The notes under the pieces: model-generated
Told to the model about the DNA's origin: nothing
The model's database searches: none
The model's input: only the letters and a program-made list of their open reading frames with translations
Part shown: positions 33,691 through 45,149 of the stretch, one piece after another
How positions within the stretch are numbered: position 1 is the stretch's first letter
Layout of the letters: each line of letters begins with the position of its first letter
Program-made: the position numbers and the translations under genes
From: Geotrypetes seraphini
Taxonomy: Eukaryota > Chordata > Amphibia > Gymnophiona > Dermophiidae
Direction of reading: 5' to 3'
Length of the DNA: 64,000 nt
Assembly (NCBI RefSeq): GCF_902459505.1
Contig: NC_047100.1
Location: 29,140,469 to 29,204,468, forward strand

Positions 33691-34250
33691 GCGGTAGGCA
33701 CAGATCCTGTGCACAGGCCCGGTATAGTTCCTGTGATCACCAGATAGGTCAAGTTTATTTTTGTTTTGTTTTTTTAGTTTCACACGTGATATAAATGCAG
33801 CTGTTGTACGTGTTTTGTGTGAGTGTGTGTCCGCCCCCACCTAACAGCTGCGTTCTGACCATGGGGGCTTATTTTGAAAAAGATAGATGTCCAAAAGACA
33901 GCATAAGACAGCACTTAGACACTTACTAATCAAAACATCCAAGTGGGCATTCTCAAAACTGACTTTCTAGACGTCTTTCTGGTTGCTTTGTTTCCAGTGA
34001 ATCCAAATCTTAAGGGGGCATATTAGAGGTGTGTTTTGGGCTGGCTTAGGGCAGTTGTAGGACTTAGGGCAGTTGTAGGATAATCAAACCTTTAAAAGGT
34101 GCTGAGGCTGTAGCAATAGCCCCTCATCCTCCACAGATTATGCGACAAGATGTGACATATTCATGTGTGTTCTCCTTTTGTGTTAATTAATAATTACTTT
34201 ATGAGGATTATTTTTTTCTATAGATTTCCTTTCCTAGATGCTTAGATGTT
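33691..34250. other. Unassigned, MITE-like in part
   Basis: GGGGGCTTATTTTGAAAAAG near 33865 and the following GTCCAAAAGACAGC have the look of a hairpin MITE arm, but no mirror arm could be matched. No coding signal. Confidence 0.3.
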
Positions 34251-34254
34251 ATTC

Positions 34255-34345
34255 TATTTCTGGATAATTGTGTATATTGTAAACCACCTTGATATTGTTA
34301 TTGAAAGGTGATATAACAATTAAAAAAAAATAAATAAATAAATTT
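34255..34345 (+). mobile_element. L2-like LINE 3' tail
   Basis: TATTGTAAACCACCTTGAT, then GGTGATATAACAATT and an (AAAT)n tail, follow the L2 3' layout of a TGTAAACC box, a GGTATATAA-like box and a short tail. Confidence 0.6.
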
Positions 34346-34369
34346 GTTTTTGACCTCTTTTATGGAAAT

Positions 34370-34565
34370 TGGAGCTCAACACCATACTGCTCCTTGTGAC
34401 CCTGGCAAGTCACTTAATCCTCCACTGTCCCAGGGAAATTAGACAGACAGTGAGCCCACCGGAACAGATAGAAAAAATGCTTGAGTACCTGATTTGTAAT
34501 CCGTCCTGAGCTCCTTTGTGAGGACAGGCTAAAAAATTGAATCAATCAATAAATAAAATGCAGGG
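34370..34565 (+). mobile_element. CORE-SINE-like fragment
   Basis: CTGCTCCTTGTGACCCTGGC and AAGTCACTTAATCCTCC are the MIR/CORE-SINE core seen also at 48421. An L2-like end and (AATA)n tail follow. The tRNA-like head is missing. Confidence 0.6.
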
Positions 34566-34823
34566 CTTTTTTAAGATGTTTGGAGCTAAATCTACTAAAA
34601 AGGTGTCCAAACTGACCAGATGACTACTTTTACTACTCCAGTGGTCACTGACCCCCTCCCACCACCCAAAGTTGTGAAAAAACAGTGCATTCTAGCCTGT
34701 ATTACAAATGGGTGCTGAAAACTTGTCAGCCCAAGCAGCTTCAGATGGTAACACAGACATTTGAGCCCCGAGAGCAGAGAGGTACTCTAAGAGTTACTGC
34801 AGTGAATTTCACATTAAAAATAC

Positions 34824-36535
34824 CAGGTACAGCACAGTTACTTACCGTAACAGGTGTTATCCAGGGACAGCAGGCATATATTCTCACATGTGGGTGACGT
34901 CATCTACGGAGCCCCAGCGCGGACAGCTTTTCAAGCAAACTTGATTGAAGTTTCAAGTTTGCTACACTGCACCACGCATGTGCATGCCTTCTTGCCCACT
35001 AGAGGGCGCATCCCACCTCGTGGTCCTCAGTTCCATAACTAGCAAAGAAGCCATCCCCGGGGAGGTGGGCGGGTTGTGAGAATATATGCCTGCTGTCCCT
35101 GGATAACACCTGTTACGGTAAGTAACTGTGCTTTATCCCAGGACAAGCAGGCATGATATTCTCACATGTGGGTGACCTCCAAGCCAACCAAAAAAGGGCA
35201 GGTGGGAGGATGGCAATTTAGGAAAACAGATTACGTAACACCGACTGGCCAAACCGGCCGTCGTTTCTGGACAAAGTGTCCAGACAATAGTGGGAGGTGA
35301 ACGTATGAACCGAAGACCAAGTGGCAGCTTTACATATGTCCTCCATAGGAGTAGACCGGAGGAAAGCAACCGAAGCTGCCATCGCCCGGACCTTATGCCC
35401 AATGCCAAATTCTTACAGTCAAGCGTGTGGAGCGCCGTCTCGCCAGGATGGGAGTGGGGCTTAGGAAAGAACACAGGAAGGACAATGGACTGATTGAGGT
35501 GGAAATCAGACACAACTTTAGGTAAAAATTTAGGGTGGGTGCGGAGAACCACCTTGTCATGATGAAACACAGTAAAAGGCGGTTCCGCAACCAAAGCTTG
35601 CAGCTCACTAATCCGTCGAGCAGATGTGAGGGCAATCAGAAATACCACTTTCCAAGTAAGAAATTTCAGGAGAGACTTGTCGATAGGCTCAAAGGGAGGT
35701 TTCATCAGTTGAGCTAAGACAACATTCAAATCCCAAACGACGGGAGGAGGCTTCAGAGGGGGACAAACATTGATTAGACCCTTCATGAAACGCGTCACCA
35801 GAGGATGAAGCGAAAGAGAACGTCCGTCCAAATGCCGATGAAAAGCAGAAATGGCACTGAGATGTACCCAAACAGATGTTGTCTTCAGGCCGGAATTAGA
35901 CAAATGTAACAAATAGTCCAGTACCGAAGACACCGGGACCGAATCCGGATCCAGATGACGCGAGGAACACCAGGAGGAAAACCTGGTCCATTTCTGAGAA
36001 TAGCAAAGCCTGGTCGAGACCTTGTGCGAGGCTTCCAAAACTTCCCTCACCGACTGAGAAACCGGGACCGAAGTCAAGGGGAGAGGAACCAAGCGGTCAG
36101 GTGTAACGACTGAAGATTGGGATGCAACAGCGAACCCCGACTCTGAGATAGCAGAGAGGGAAACACAGGCAGAAGCAGAGGCTCCCTGACACTGAGTTGA
36201 AGAAGCAGGGAGAACCAGTGTTGACGAGGCCACCGAGGTGCAATGAGAATCATAGTGGCTCGGATGATTTGAGACGAACCAACGTTCTCAAGATCAGGGG
36301 AAAAGGGGGAAACGCATAAAGGAACCTCCCTCCCCAGTCGAGAAGGAAGGCGTCCGCTTCTAGACGGTCCGGGGAGTACATCCGGGAACAATACAGGGGT
36401 AGTTTGCGAGTCTCCGGAGAGGCAAACAGATCCACCTGTGGAGTCCCCCAGCGGTCGAAGACCTCGTGCAGGACTCTGGAGTTGAGTGACCACTCGTGCG
36501 GCTGGAGAAGCCGACTGAGTTTGTCTGCCAAATTC
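34824..36535 (-). mobile_element. DIRS-like element, partial, second subfamily
   Basis: The left terminal region has the same hairpin as the first DIRS (GTTACTTACCGTAACAGG at about 34841 mirrored at about 35112), followed by a tyrosine-recombinase region (about 35133-36233: SVREVLEASHKVSTR, TSARRISELQAL) and the end of RNase H. Reverse transcriptase and gag are lacking, so it is a truncated fossil with some breaks. Sequence differs clearly from the copy at 18800, so it is another lineage. Confidence 0.82.
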
Positions 36536-36630
36536 ATGGCCAAATTCAAATTGGTGTCAATTCATGCCAATTATTGGCACCCAGTTTAATTGGGCATACA
36601 TCTTGGATCGGCACCCAGATATTAACACCA

Positions 36631-37282
36631 CTAGTATTTTAGCCCGTTATATTAACGGGTGCTAGAATATATGTCTGTCTGTCTTTATTTCTGTGTCTCT
36701 CTCTGTCCTGCTGTCTTTCTTTCTGTCTGTCGCTCTCCCTGGCCCCCTTTGTCTGTCTGTCTTTCTGTGTCTCTCCCTGTCCCTGTGTCTTTCTTCTTTT
36801 TTTTCTGTCTCCCTTCCTCCCGCTGGTGCTAGAATATATGTCTGTCTTTCTTTCTGTTTCTCTCCCTACCCGTGTCTTTTTCTTTCTGTCTCTCTCCCTC
36901 CCTGGCCCCCTTTGTCTTTCTGTCTCTCTCCCTGCCCCTGTGTCTTTCTTCTTATCTCCTTCCTACTTTTACTGACTGGCTATCCATTAAAACTCCCCAA
37001 AGGCATCTTTTCGCCCCGGCCTGTAGGTCAGGGGTTTTTCGGGCTGACTGCCACCCGCCGCAGCCTGCAGTCGCCGGCAGCCGACAGCTGCTGCGGTCTG
37101 CAGCCGCCAACAGTTGCCGCGGTCTGCAGCTGCCGACAGCCGCCGCCGCCGATATCCGCCTCGGGGGAAGAGAGAGATTCGCGCGCATGCGCACTCCTAC
37201 CTGTGGTGCCCTACAGCACACGGAAAACGGGAGCATGCAGGTGGGAGTGCGCATGCGTGGCTTAGTGTTTTATTATATTAGA
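36631..37282 (-). mobile_element. Non-autonomous Helitron (652 bp) just upstream of GP9
   Basis: Read on the minus strand it begins TCTAATATAATAAAAC (37282 downwards) and ends with the hairpin CCCGTTAATATAACGGG followed by CTAAAATACTAG, with A before and T after. These are Helitron ends. The body contains a long pyrimidine-rich (TCTG/TCTC)n repeat at about 36665-36960 and GCGCATGCGCACT palindromes. No coding frame is credible. Confidence 0.82.
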
Positions 37283-37390
37283 TATATAGAATCTGTGGAA
37301 TCCTGTATGAACAAGCAAGCATGAAAAATTGGAACATTGTACCTATCTTATGACTGTGCTTTTTAATATAGAATAATTTTTTTCCTTTTT

Positions 37391-37406
37391 GTCTATTTAT
37401 TTTCAG
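37391..37406 (+). promoter_or_regulatory. Splice acceptor before GP9 coding exon
   Basis: A long T-rich tract ending in TATTTATTTTCAG (AG at 37405-37406) lies 22 bp before the start codon. Known GP9 genes have an intron in the 5' UTR and a single coding exon, so this is very likely the acceptor of that intron. Confidence 0.75.
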
Positions 37407-37428
37407 CTATAATATTAGCAAAGGAAAG

Positions 37429-38040
37429 ATGGCTGTTGCTGAAGGGCTGGTTATTTTGCTGGTGTTTGGTATAGCTCAGGCTGAAACCTGTCCTCTCTCC
37501 TGCAGTTGCAAGCTGTTCGAACGGAAAGGTCTGGAAGTGGACTGCAGCTCCAGATGGCTGAAGGAAGTGCCCGTCCTGCCATACAACACCATTAAGCTTT
37601 ATCTGCAGAACAACAGCTTGACCACAGCGCCTGCTGGCACGTTTGACCACTTACACAACTTGGAAGTTGTGGATCTCTCCAACAACCCCTGGCACTGTGA
37701 CTGTCACATCTTCTATCTCAGACTCTGGATGGAGGACCAGCCCAGAATAAAAAACTTTGCAGAGGTCAGATGCAAAACGCCTGCTTCAGCTAAGATGAGA
37801 CCACTTAGCCAGCTGACGGGGAATGAGCTCACAGGCTGTGCCAACCCCTGGCCCATCACATGTCATGAATTCCTTTTCCGAGATATTATTTTGATTGTAT
37901 TTGCGATACTTGTGCTTGTTTTGATGTCATGTGCTGTACGAATCTCTAAAAGACTTGCCTGTTGTGTTGCTGTGACTGAAATCCCACCTGCTATGCCGTT
38001 AATACAGAAGTCTAACAGAAAAAGCCACAAGTCACAATAA
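37429..38040 (+). CDS. GP9: Platelet glycoprotein IX
   Basis: This 203-residue type I membrane protein is expected in the GPIb-IX-V complex of thrombocytes, which binds von Willebrand factor. Residues 1-18 form a signal peptide ending AQA. An LRRNT cap carries Cys 21, 25, 27 and 39. One leucine-rich repeat follows (about 52-75). The LRRCT cap has NPWHCDC at 86-92 and Cys 115 and 137. A membrane helix spans about 152-170. The spacing CPLSCSC, LYLQNNSLTTAPAGTFDHL and YLRLWMEDQ follows human GPIX closely, and the NNS sequon at 61-63 sits where human GPIX is glycosylated (Asn 60 of the mature chain, from memory). The tail of about 33 residues, with CC at 178-179, is much longer than the few residues in mammals. 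The start is chosen because the leader begins there, just after the acceptor. GP1BB is less likely. Confidence 0.88.
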   Translation: MAVAEGLVILLVFGIAQAETCPLSCSCKLFERKGLEVDCSSRWLKEVPVLPYNTIKLYLQNNSLTTAPAGTFDHLHNLEVVDLSNNPWHCDCHIFYLRLWMEDQPRIKNFAEVRCKTPASAKMRPLSQLTGNELTGCANPWPITCHEFLFRDIILIVFAILVLVLMSCAVRISKRLACCVAVTEIPPAMPLIQKSNRKSHKSQ

Positions 38041-38556
38041 GAAGTCACTCTTAGGATGTTGAGAACACGTTCTTCTCACTTCGTGTAATTCCAATTTTTT
38101 TTTTGTCTGCTGTGAATTCTGAATAATCCAATCTCATTTTCATTTCTCGTCCCATAAAAGAATCATTTCTATAGCGCTACTGGATGTACACACTATGGGC
38201 CAATGCCTCACTTAAATCCACATCCAACCCAAATTGAATTAACAAGCTTAATTAATTGACCACACCATTGATCTTTAATTAAAAAAACAAACAAACAGTC
38301 AATTAAGGGTTGTGTGCACAATACCTAGCGATGCCTAAGTTGAGACGCCTCAAAGAAGAACCAAAGAATGGCCCTCTACTACAGAAAAGTCATAAAGCAG
38401 AGAAGTCCACAGCTATGTTCAAGATCGACAAAAGCAATCTTCATTCGTGACAGCCAATTTAGACTCGACACTGACAGGATTTTGGCCAGTGAAGGCCATT
38501 GTCAAGAGTTCCTTTACCTGTCAGAACGTAGTCATACTGGTTAACATTGTTCAACT
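38041..38556. other. GP9 3' flank, probable 3' UTR start
   Basis: No clear AATAAA follows the stop codon within this stretch; ATTAAA variants lie at about 38276. The part from 38190 has repeat-like text (GATGCCTAAGTTGAGACGCC) that may pair with similar text at 42040-42165, beyond the hAT insertions. The 3' end of the gene cannot be fixed. Confidence 0.3.
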
Positions 38557-38818
38557 TCGAGAATGATACGGGGACAAATTTTTCCCTGTCCCCGCAGGAA
38601 CTCATTTTCCTGTTCCATCCCAGCGAGTTCTTTTCCTGTCTCTGTCCTCATCTGCACAAGCAAGCTTCAAACCTTTTAAAATCATGTGTTCGAGGCTTGT
38701 GCGTTTAAGGCAGAGCTTACAGGAATGGGGCAGGGACAGGGACACAACTTACAGGGATGGGACAGGGAATTTGAGTTCCTGCAGGATTGGGAAAAATTTG
38801 TCCCCATGTCATTCTCTA
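38557..38818. mobile_element. hAT MITE, group E
   Basis: The ends TCGAGAATGATACGGGGACA and TGTCCCCATGTCATTCTCTA are inverted repeats, with a mirrored interior. It is the same family as 43710-43984. Flanks do not match, and the right flank was later used as a target by the next hAT. Confidence 0.75.
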
Positions 38819-39799
38819 CTTTAGACCAGTGTTCTTCAACCTTTTTACACCCGTGGACCGGCAGAAAAAAAATAATTATTTTGTGGACCGGCAAACTACT
38901 AGAACTAAAATTTAAAAACCCCATTTCCGCCCCATCTCCACGAGCTCGGTCCCCACAAATCATCTGATCCCATCCACACAAGCCTCAGTTATGATTTTAT
39001 ATTGAATGTATTTTATTAAAGTATAAAAAGAAACAATATTCTGTACAATTGTCATTTTATAAATACAAATAATTCAGAGCAAGGATCAACAAAACCCCTG
39101 TCTCCCCTCCCCTTCACATATATCCCCTCTACTATCAAGAAAACTGAACAAGCCAAATTATTACAGAATGCTACACAGAAATATCATGCTAACAGAATAC
39201 TGCAGTTACACATGACAGGAATAGTTTTAGGGGAGTGCAACTAGGGCAACTGCCCCCTGGTCAGAGAGCGCCCTAAGCCAGCTGGAAGCTAAAGAAGCAC
39301 TTCCTTGGTTTTGCAGTCCCCAGTTATGTCTAACACCAGCTCTAGCAGGATATATATTTCAAATCTGATATATTCTAATCACAAAATAGAAATAAATTAT
39401 TTTTTCTACCTTTTGTCGTCTCTGGTTTCTGCTTTCAATCTTCTTTTCACTCTCTTCCTTCCAGCGTCTGCCCTCTCTGTCTCTTCAATCCAGCATCTGC
39501 CCCTTCCATCCACTGTCTGTCCTCTCCCCCTTCCATATGGTATCTGTCTTCTTTCTATGCCCCTCTCCCCTTTCCATCCAGCTTGTACCCCTCTCTCCTT
39601 TTTACATGATTCATTCCAGCTTCATTGCTCTCTTCATTTTTATCTCTCCTACATCAGATCTATCATCGTTGTCCCTCTCTGCTTATTTTTCTGCTGACCC
39701 CTTCCTATCATCAATATCTCTACTTTCTCATGCCTGTGTCTCCCCTTCCCCTCCTCTAATCTCTCTGCCAGCTGTTTCCTTCCTTTTTTCATTTTCCCT

Positions 39800-40310
39800 T
39801 CCCTCCTCCTCCTGTCCAGCAGTAACTCTCTTCCCTTCCTCCCCTCCCAGCAGCATATCTCCTTCTCCTTCCCTCCAGGTCCAGTAGCAGCTTAACCTTT
39901 TTTCCCTTGCCCAGCAGCCTCCCAGATTCATTTCCCTCCTCCCCTCCCAGCAGAATCACTCCTTCTCCCTCTCCAGTAGGAGCTGTCCCTTTTTTTTTCC
40001 TTGCCCAGCAGCTTCCCAGATTCCTTTCCCTCCTCCCCTCCCAGAAGCATCTCTCTTTCTCCCTCTCCAGTAGCAGCTGTCCCTTTTTTTTCCCTTGCCC
40101 AGCAGCTTCCCAGCTTCCTTTCCCTCCTCCCCTCCCAGCAGCATCTCTCCTTCTCCCTCTCCAGTAGCAGCTGTCCCTTTTTTCCTTGCCCAGCAGCTTC
40201 CCAGATTCTTTTCCCTCCTCCCCTCCCAGAAGCATCTCTCCTTCTCCTTCTCCAGTAGCAGCCCTTTTTTTCCCTTGCCCAGCAGCTTCTGATAGTGGCT
40301 TTCTCCCCTC
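39800..40310. repeat. Minisatellite, ~92-bp pyrimidine-rich unit
   Basis: About five units of CCTTGCCCAGCAGCTTCCCAG, TTCCTTTCCCTCCTCCCCTC and CCTTCTCCCTCTCCAGTAGC follow each other with small changes. The repeat gives long open frames on both strands that are artefacts. Confidence 0.85.
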
Positions 40311-40546
40311 CCAGCAGCTCTTCTTACTTCCCAGCGCAGTGATTCAGGAAGGCAGCCTCAGGTCCTTTGTTGGGTTGCGCCGCCTCTGAGGAAAGAGGAA
40401 GTTGTATCATCAGAGGCAGCCGCGACTCAGCAAAAGCCCCAAGGCTGCCTTCGTGAATCGCTGCGCTGGGAAGTAAAGGAGAGCTGCAGAGAGGGGAGAA
40501 AGCCACTGTCGGAATCTCCCCAAGATCTCTCCGGCCCAGCGCAGAC

Positions 40547-41868
40547 TAGAGAGTTGCACGGGGACAGAAATCCCACCCGTCCCCGTGAGGAATTCCCTCC
40601 GTCCCTGCCCGTCCCTATAAACTTCAGAAATAGTTATTTCATTTAATTATGCTACTGAATTAAAGGCTCTGGTAGAAACCCATTTACAAATAAGCAAAAA
40701 GACTTTATTAATTTAGAAATATTAATTGGGAAGAATACATACTTTGTAAACGGGTTTCTACCAGAGCCTCTAATGTTTATAAATTTTTATCAACACAACT
40801 AATATACTATTTTATCCTGAAGCAAAAAAAAAAAGAAATATAATTATTTTCCTACCTTTGTTGCCTGGTTTCTGCTTTCCTCATGTTCTCATTCAATTCC
40901 TTCCGTCAACTGTCTCTCTTCCCTCTGCGTCTTCCATTTGCTCTGTTACTGTGCCTCTCCCTTTCTCCCCCCTTCCAAATTGGTCTGGCATCCATCTTCT
41001 TCCCTCCGCACCCCCATAGTCTGGCATCTCTGTCTTCTTCCCTGCCAGAATCTTCTCCCCACTCTCTCTTCCCCATTTCCTTTCAGTGTCCTTCTCCCCC
41101 CTGTCTTCCCCATGTCCTTTTAGCGTCCTTCTCCCCCCTCCCGTCCTCCCCATGTCCTTTCAGCGTCCTTCTCCCCCCCTGTCTTCCCCCAAGTCCTTTC
41201 AGGTCCTTCTCCCCCCTCTGTCTTCCCCATGTGCTTTCAGCGTCCTTCTCCCCCCTCAGTTTTACCCATTTCCCTTAAGCGTCGTTTCTTCTCCACCCCA
41301 CCTTTCCTCCCTCACCTTTGTGGCGTTTCCTCACCCAACCGACAACAGAACAGGCCCGGTCGGACAAACCTCCCTGCCCTGTAGCCGCGGATCTAAATTA
41401 CCTTCTTACAGCTGCTGTAAGAAGGTCATTTAGATTCGTGGCTTCAGGGCAGGGAGGTTTGTGGGACTGGGGCTGTTGTCGGTCGGGGAAGCGCCATAAA
41501 AGTAAGGGGACCTGGCCGGCTGTGCTGCAACTGGGGCGGACCGCCCCCCTTCCTTGGTACGCCACTCGAGCTGCGAGACTACTCTTCTTCTCCTTTCCTG
41601 CCCTGTCTGCAGCACAGAGCCGAACGGAAGTCTTCCCGACGTCAGCGCTGACGTCGGAGGGAGGGTGGGAGGGCTTTGTTTATGCCCTCACTCCCCTCCG
41701 ACGTTAGCGCTGACGTGGGAAGACTTCCGTTCGACTCTGTGCTGCAAACAGAGCAGGTAGGGAGAAGAGCCGCGCGACTGAGTACATCCAGCCATCCAGT
41801 CCCGCAGGAACCCCGCGACCCTTGGAGGCGTCCCCATGGGATTCCCGTCGTCCTCGTGCAGCTCTCTA
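40547..41868. mobile_element. hAT element, group D (1322 bp), nested, perfect TSD
   Basis: The ends TAGAGAGTTGCACGGGGACA and CTCGTGCAGCTCTCTA are inverted repeats. The 8-bp gcgcagac is duplicated at 40539-40546 and 41869-41876. It sits inside the group G hAT, so it is younger. A tandem run of a ~40-bp CCTTTCAGCGTCCTTCTCC unit lies at 41085-41275, and a hairpin around TTCTTACAGCTGCTGTAAGA lies near 41402. Two mirrored GACGTCAGCGCTGACGT-like boxes lie at 41640-41715. Confidence 0.88.
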
Positions 41869-42164
41869 GCGCAGACTTCAGATGTTGATCTTGCCGGCCC
41901 TGCGCGGACCGGCAAAAATTTCCTGCGGACCGACACCGGTCCGCGGACCGGCGGTTGAAGAACTGTGCTTTAGACCATTGTAGAGTTCGTGAAGTTCATC
42001 TGCCTAACAATGTCTGGTAGATTTCGTTAGGGACAGAGAATAGACGTTCTAAATTTAGGTGTTGCTAGACATCCAAGATAAGCCCCAGTAAATTAGGTGA
42101 GGTAAAACTGAGCATAATGTACTCCTAGGCATGATTCTATGAAGGATGCCTAGTGGTTGATTGA

Positions 42165-43665
42165 GAAACATAGAAATATGATGGCCCATCTAGTCTGCCC
42201 ATCCGCAGTAACCGTTATCTCTTTCTCTCTCTGAGAGATCCTACATGTCTATCCCAGGCCCTCTTGAATTCAGACACAGTCTCTTTCTCCACCATCTCTT
42301 CCGGGAGACTGTTCCACGCATCTACCACTCTTTCTATACAAAAGTATTTCCTTAGATTACTCCGGAGCCTATCACCTCTTAACTTCATCCTATGCCTATC
42401 ATTCCAGAGCTTCCTTTCAAATGAAAGAGACTCAACTCATGCAAATTTATGCCAAGTAGGTATTTAAACATCTCTATCATATCTCCCCTCTCCTGCCTTT
42501 CCTCCAAAGTATACAGATTGAGATCTTTAAGTCTGTCCCCATAGGCCTTATCACGAAGACCACACACCATTTTAGTAGCCTTCCTCTGCACTGACTCTAT
42601 CCTTTTTATATCTTTTTGAAGGTGCGACCTCCAGAATTGTACACAATATTCTAAATGATGTCTCACCAAAGTCTTATAGAGAGGCATCAATATCTCCTTC
42701 TTCCTACTGACCATACCTCTCCCTATGCACCCTAGCAACCTTCTAGCACTCGCCGTCACTTTTCAAACTGTTTGGCCATTGTAAGATCATCACATACAAT
42801 CACTTCTGTCGTGCACATAAAGTTCTTCATCCCCTAAACTGTACCATTTCCTCGGGTTTTTGCAGCCCAAATGTATTAACTTGCATTTCTCAGCATTAAA
42901 TGTTAGCTGCCAAATTTCAGACCATTCTTCAAGCTTCACCAGGACTTTCTTCATGTCTACTCTATTTCAGATTTTGGTATCATCCACAAAGAAACAAATC
43001 TTACCCGACAGCCCTTCAGCAATATTGTTTATATAAATGTTTAAAAGAACAGGCGCAAGAACTGAACCATGATAACATCCCTTTCCTCAGAGTAATCTCC
43101 ATTGATCACTACCCTCTGTCACCTTCCACTCAACCAGTTCTTGACCCAGCCTGTCACTTTGGGACCCATCCTGAGGGCACTCAGTTTATTTATTAGACAT
43201 CTTGGTGGAACACTGTCAAAGGCTTTTCTAAAATCTAAATATACCACATCTAGTGCATTCTCTCTATCCAATTCTCTGGTCACCCTGTCAGATTTGTCTG
43301 AAAAGATCTACCTCTAGTGAATCCATGTTGCCTCCAGTCCTGTAATCCATTGGATTCCAGAAACTTCACCATTCATTGTTTTAAAAGCGTTTCCAGACTT
43401 ACCGGTCTGTAATTCCCTACTTCTTCCTTACTTCCACTTTTGTGGAGAAGGACCACATCCGCCCTTCTACAGTCCTCCGGTACCACTCCTGACTCTAGAG
43501 AGTCACTGAAAAGGTCAGTCAGTGGAGCCACCAGAACTTCCCTATGTTCCATCAGCACCCTTGGATGTACACCATCTGGCCCCATTGCTTTGTCTACCTT
43601 TATTTTAGCTAGCTCCTCATTAACACAACCCTCTGAAAATTGATCTGGGTCTACCACTCCTCCAT
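42165..43665 (-). mobile_element. CR1 LINE, ORF2 and 3' end, decayed
   Basis: Minus frames read KVDKAMGPDGVHPRVLMEH, NYRPVSLETLL, then LYKTLVRHHLEYCVQFWRSH and RQERGDMIEMFKYLLGI. The + strand side starts with AACATAGAAATATGATGGC. Many frame breaks separate these parts, so it is older than the copies at 4866 and 27772. Confidence 0.85.
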
Positions 43666-43709
43666 GAGAATGGTTTCTTTAATGTTTTTATAGACTGTGT
43701 ACTAGAAAC

Positions 43710-43984
43710 TAGAGAATGACAGGGACAAAGTTTTCCCTGTCACCATGGGAACTCATTTTCCCGTCCCCACAAGTTCTTTTCCTGTTCCTGCCCCATTCCT
43801 GCAAGTTCTGTCCTCATCTGAACAAGCCTCAAACACTTTAAAATCATATGTGTTCAAGGCTTATGTGGTTAAGGCAGAGCTTACAGGTTTGGTGCAGGGA
43901 CAGGGACAACGACAAAACTCACAGGAACGGGACAATTGAGTTCCTGCGGGGACAGGGACAGATTTGTCCCCGTGTCATTCTCTA
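43710..43984. mobile_element. hAT MITE, group E (275 bp), perfect TSD
   Basis: The ends TAGAGAATGACAGGGACAAA and TTTGTCCCCGTGTCATTCTC-TA are inverted repeats. The 8-bp ctagaaac is duplicated at 43702-43709 and 43985-43992. Its ends resemble those of group D (TAGAGA, then CGGGGACAG), so the two may use the same transposase. Confidence 0.87.
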
Positions 43985-43992
43985 CTAGAAAC

Positions 43993-44115
43993 CTGAATGT
44001 CTAGTAACCCTAGTTATATGACTTGCCAAGAGTCATAAGAAGCTGCAGAGGGACTTGAACCCAGTTCCCCTGATTCGCAGGCCACTGCACTAACCATTAG
44101 ACTACCCCTCCACTC
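43993..44115 (-). mobile_element. tRNA-derived SINE
   Basis: The minus strand reads a tRNA-like head with an A box (TAGTCTAATGGTTAGTGC) and a B box (GGGTTCAAGTCCC), then core text GACTCTTGGCAAGTC. Confidence 0.65.
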
Positions 44116-45120
44116 TTTCCTAGTGTGGTATTTGTAGTACTTGATTCAGGCCATTGAATTTAGTGCTGCAAGTCTCCTAATGCACCAAGATGGGGTGGTC
44201 AGAAATCCAGGACTGTCTCAACATTTCCAGCCTGGACTGGGTAATGTAACATCTTTGCTCTCACTGAAAGATAGCATAATTCCTTGGCAACCTGCAGTGT
44301 TACCTTCCAGCACGGGTATACCTCTATATCCTTTTTATCAGCTCAGTGAAGAGAACCCAACAATACCCTGAAATGAGCAGAAAGGGATGGATTTTGCAGT
44401 GCAAGGAAAACGTACCAGATATTTTAGAAAAATAAGTGGTTGAGCTTTGAAAACTTTAGAAGAAAGTCTCTTTACAGTGACAGGAAAATGTAAACTAGGC
44501 CTTGCTCAGTTCAAAGTCTTATCTTTGGAAGCCACTGGTTTCTTTTTTAGGCTAGATGCCCTCTCCCACAGCTAATCAAATGGAAGCAAGTGTGGAAGGC
44601 TTATAATGATTACAGCTCTTATCCAGCCAGACCAATACACTAATAGCAGCCTGTGGGTCAACCACAGAACATGGGACCTACAAACCTGCGTATCAAAGGC
44701 TATTGTCTTTCAAAAGGAATAGAAACCACCACATCGGGTTCTTAATCACATACATCGTCACTGCAGTTTCATCTTTTTGTGAAGTATGCCAGGCACTAGG
44801 AGAGCAGAAGGTAAGCGGCAAGTTTACCAGCAATAAACTGGTTTTGCATTGAAAATAGTAGAACGACAGGGCTGGGAATAGACATACTGGAACCTAAGGC
44901 AGAAACTATGGCATGAGCTTGGTCAGTGCCAGGTGCCCTGAAGTTCTGTTTTACTTTCAGCAAGGGGTCTCCTTGTGGTGCTGAAGTCCTAGGCATTTCC
45001 CAAGCTTGCTTCCTCTCCCCCCCCCACCATATATAATGCACTATTTTACTTCCTTGATAAAATACTATTTAAAAAAATGAATGCTTCCATACTTTCCACC
45101 AGACCTTTTTAAAAAAAATA
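44116..45120. other. Unassigned sequence
   Basis: About 1 kb with ordinary base composition and no recognised repeat, exon or long frame. It may be unique intergenic DNA between the two GP9-type genes. Confidence 0.3.
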
Positions 45121-45149
45121 ATTTATATTCTGCATATCCTACAATTCTA

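Larger units (their letters stand above)
38827..41967. mobile_element. hAT element, group G (3141 bp), perfect TSD
   Basis: It starts CAGTGTTCTTCAACCTTTTT and ends CGGTTGAAGAACTGTG, with GTGGACCGGCA-like motifs next to both ends. The 8-bp ctttagac is duplicated at 38819-38826 and 41968-41975. The interior holds a pyrimidine-rich region, a ~92-bp minisatellite and a whole nested group D hAT. No transposase is seen. Confidence 0.88.

Noticed and set aside
39728-40292. Repeated frames on both strands with LLGGEEGKE or SSFPDSFPSSPP units
   Set aside because: Produced by the ~92-bp pyrimidine-rich minisatellite in a hAT; both strands are open at once.
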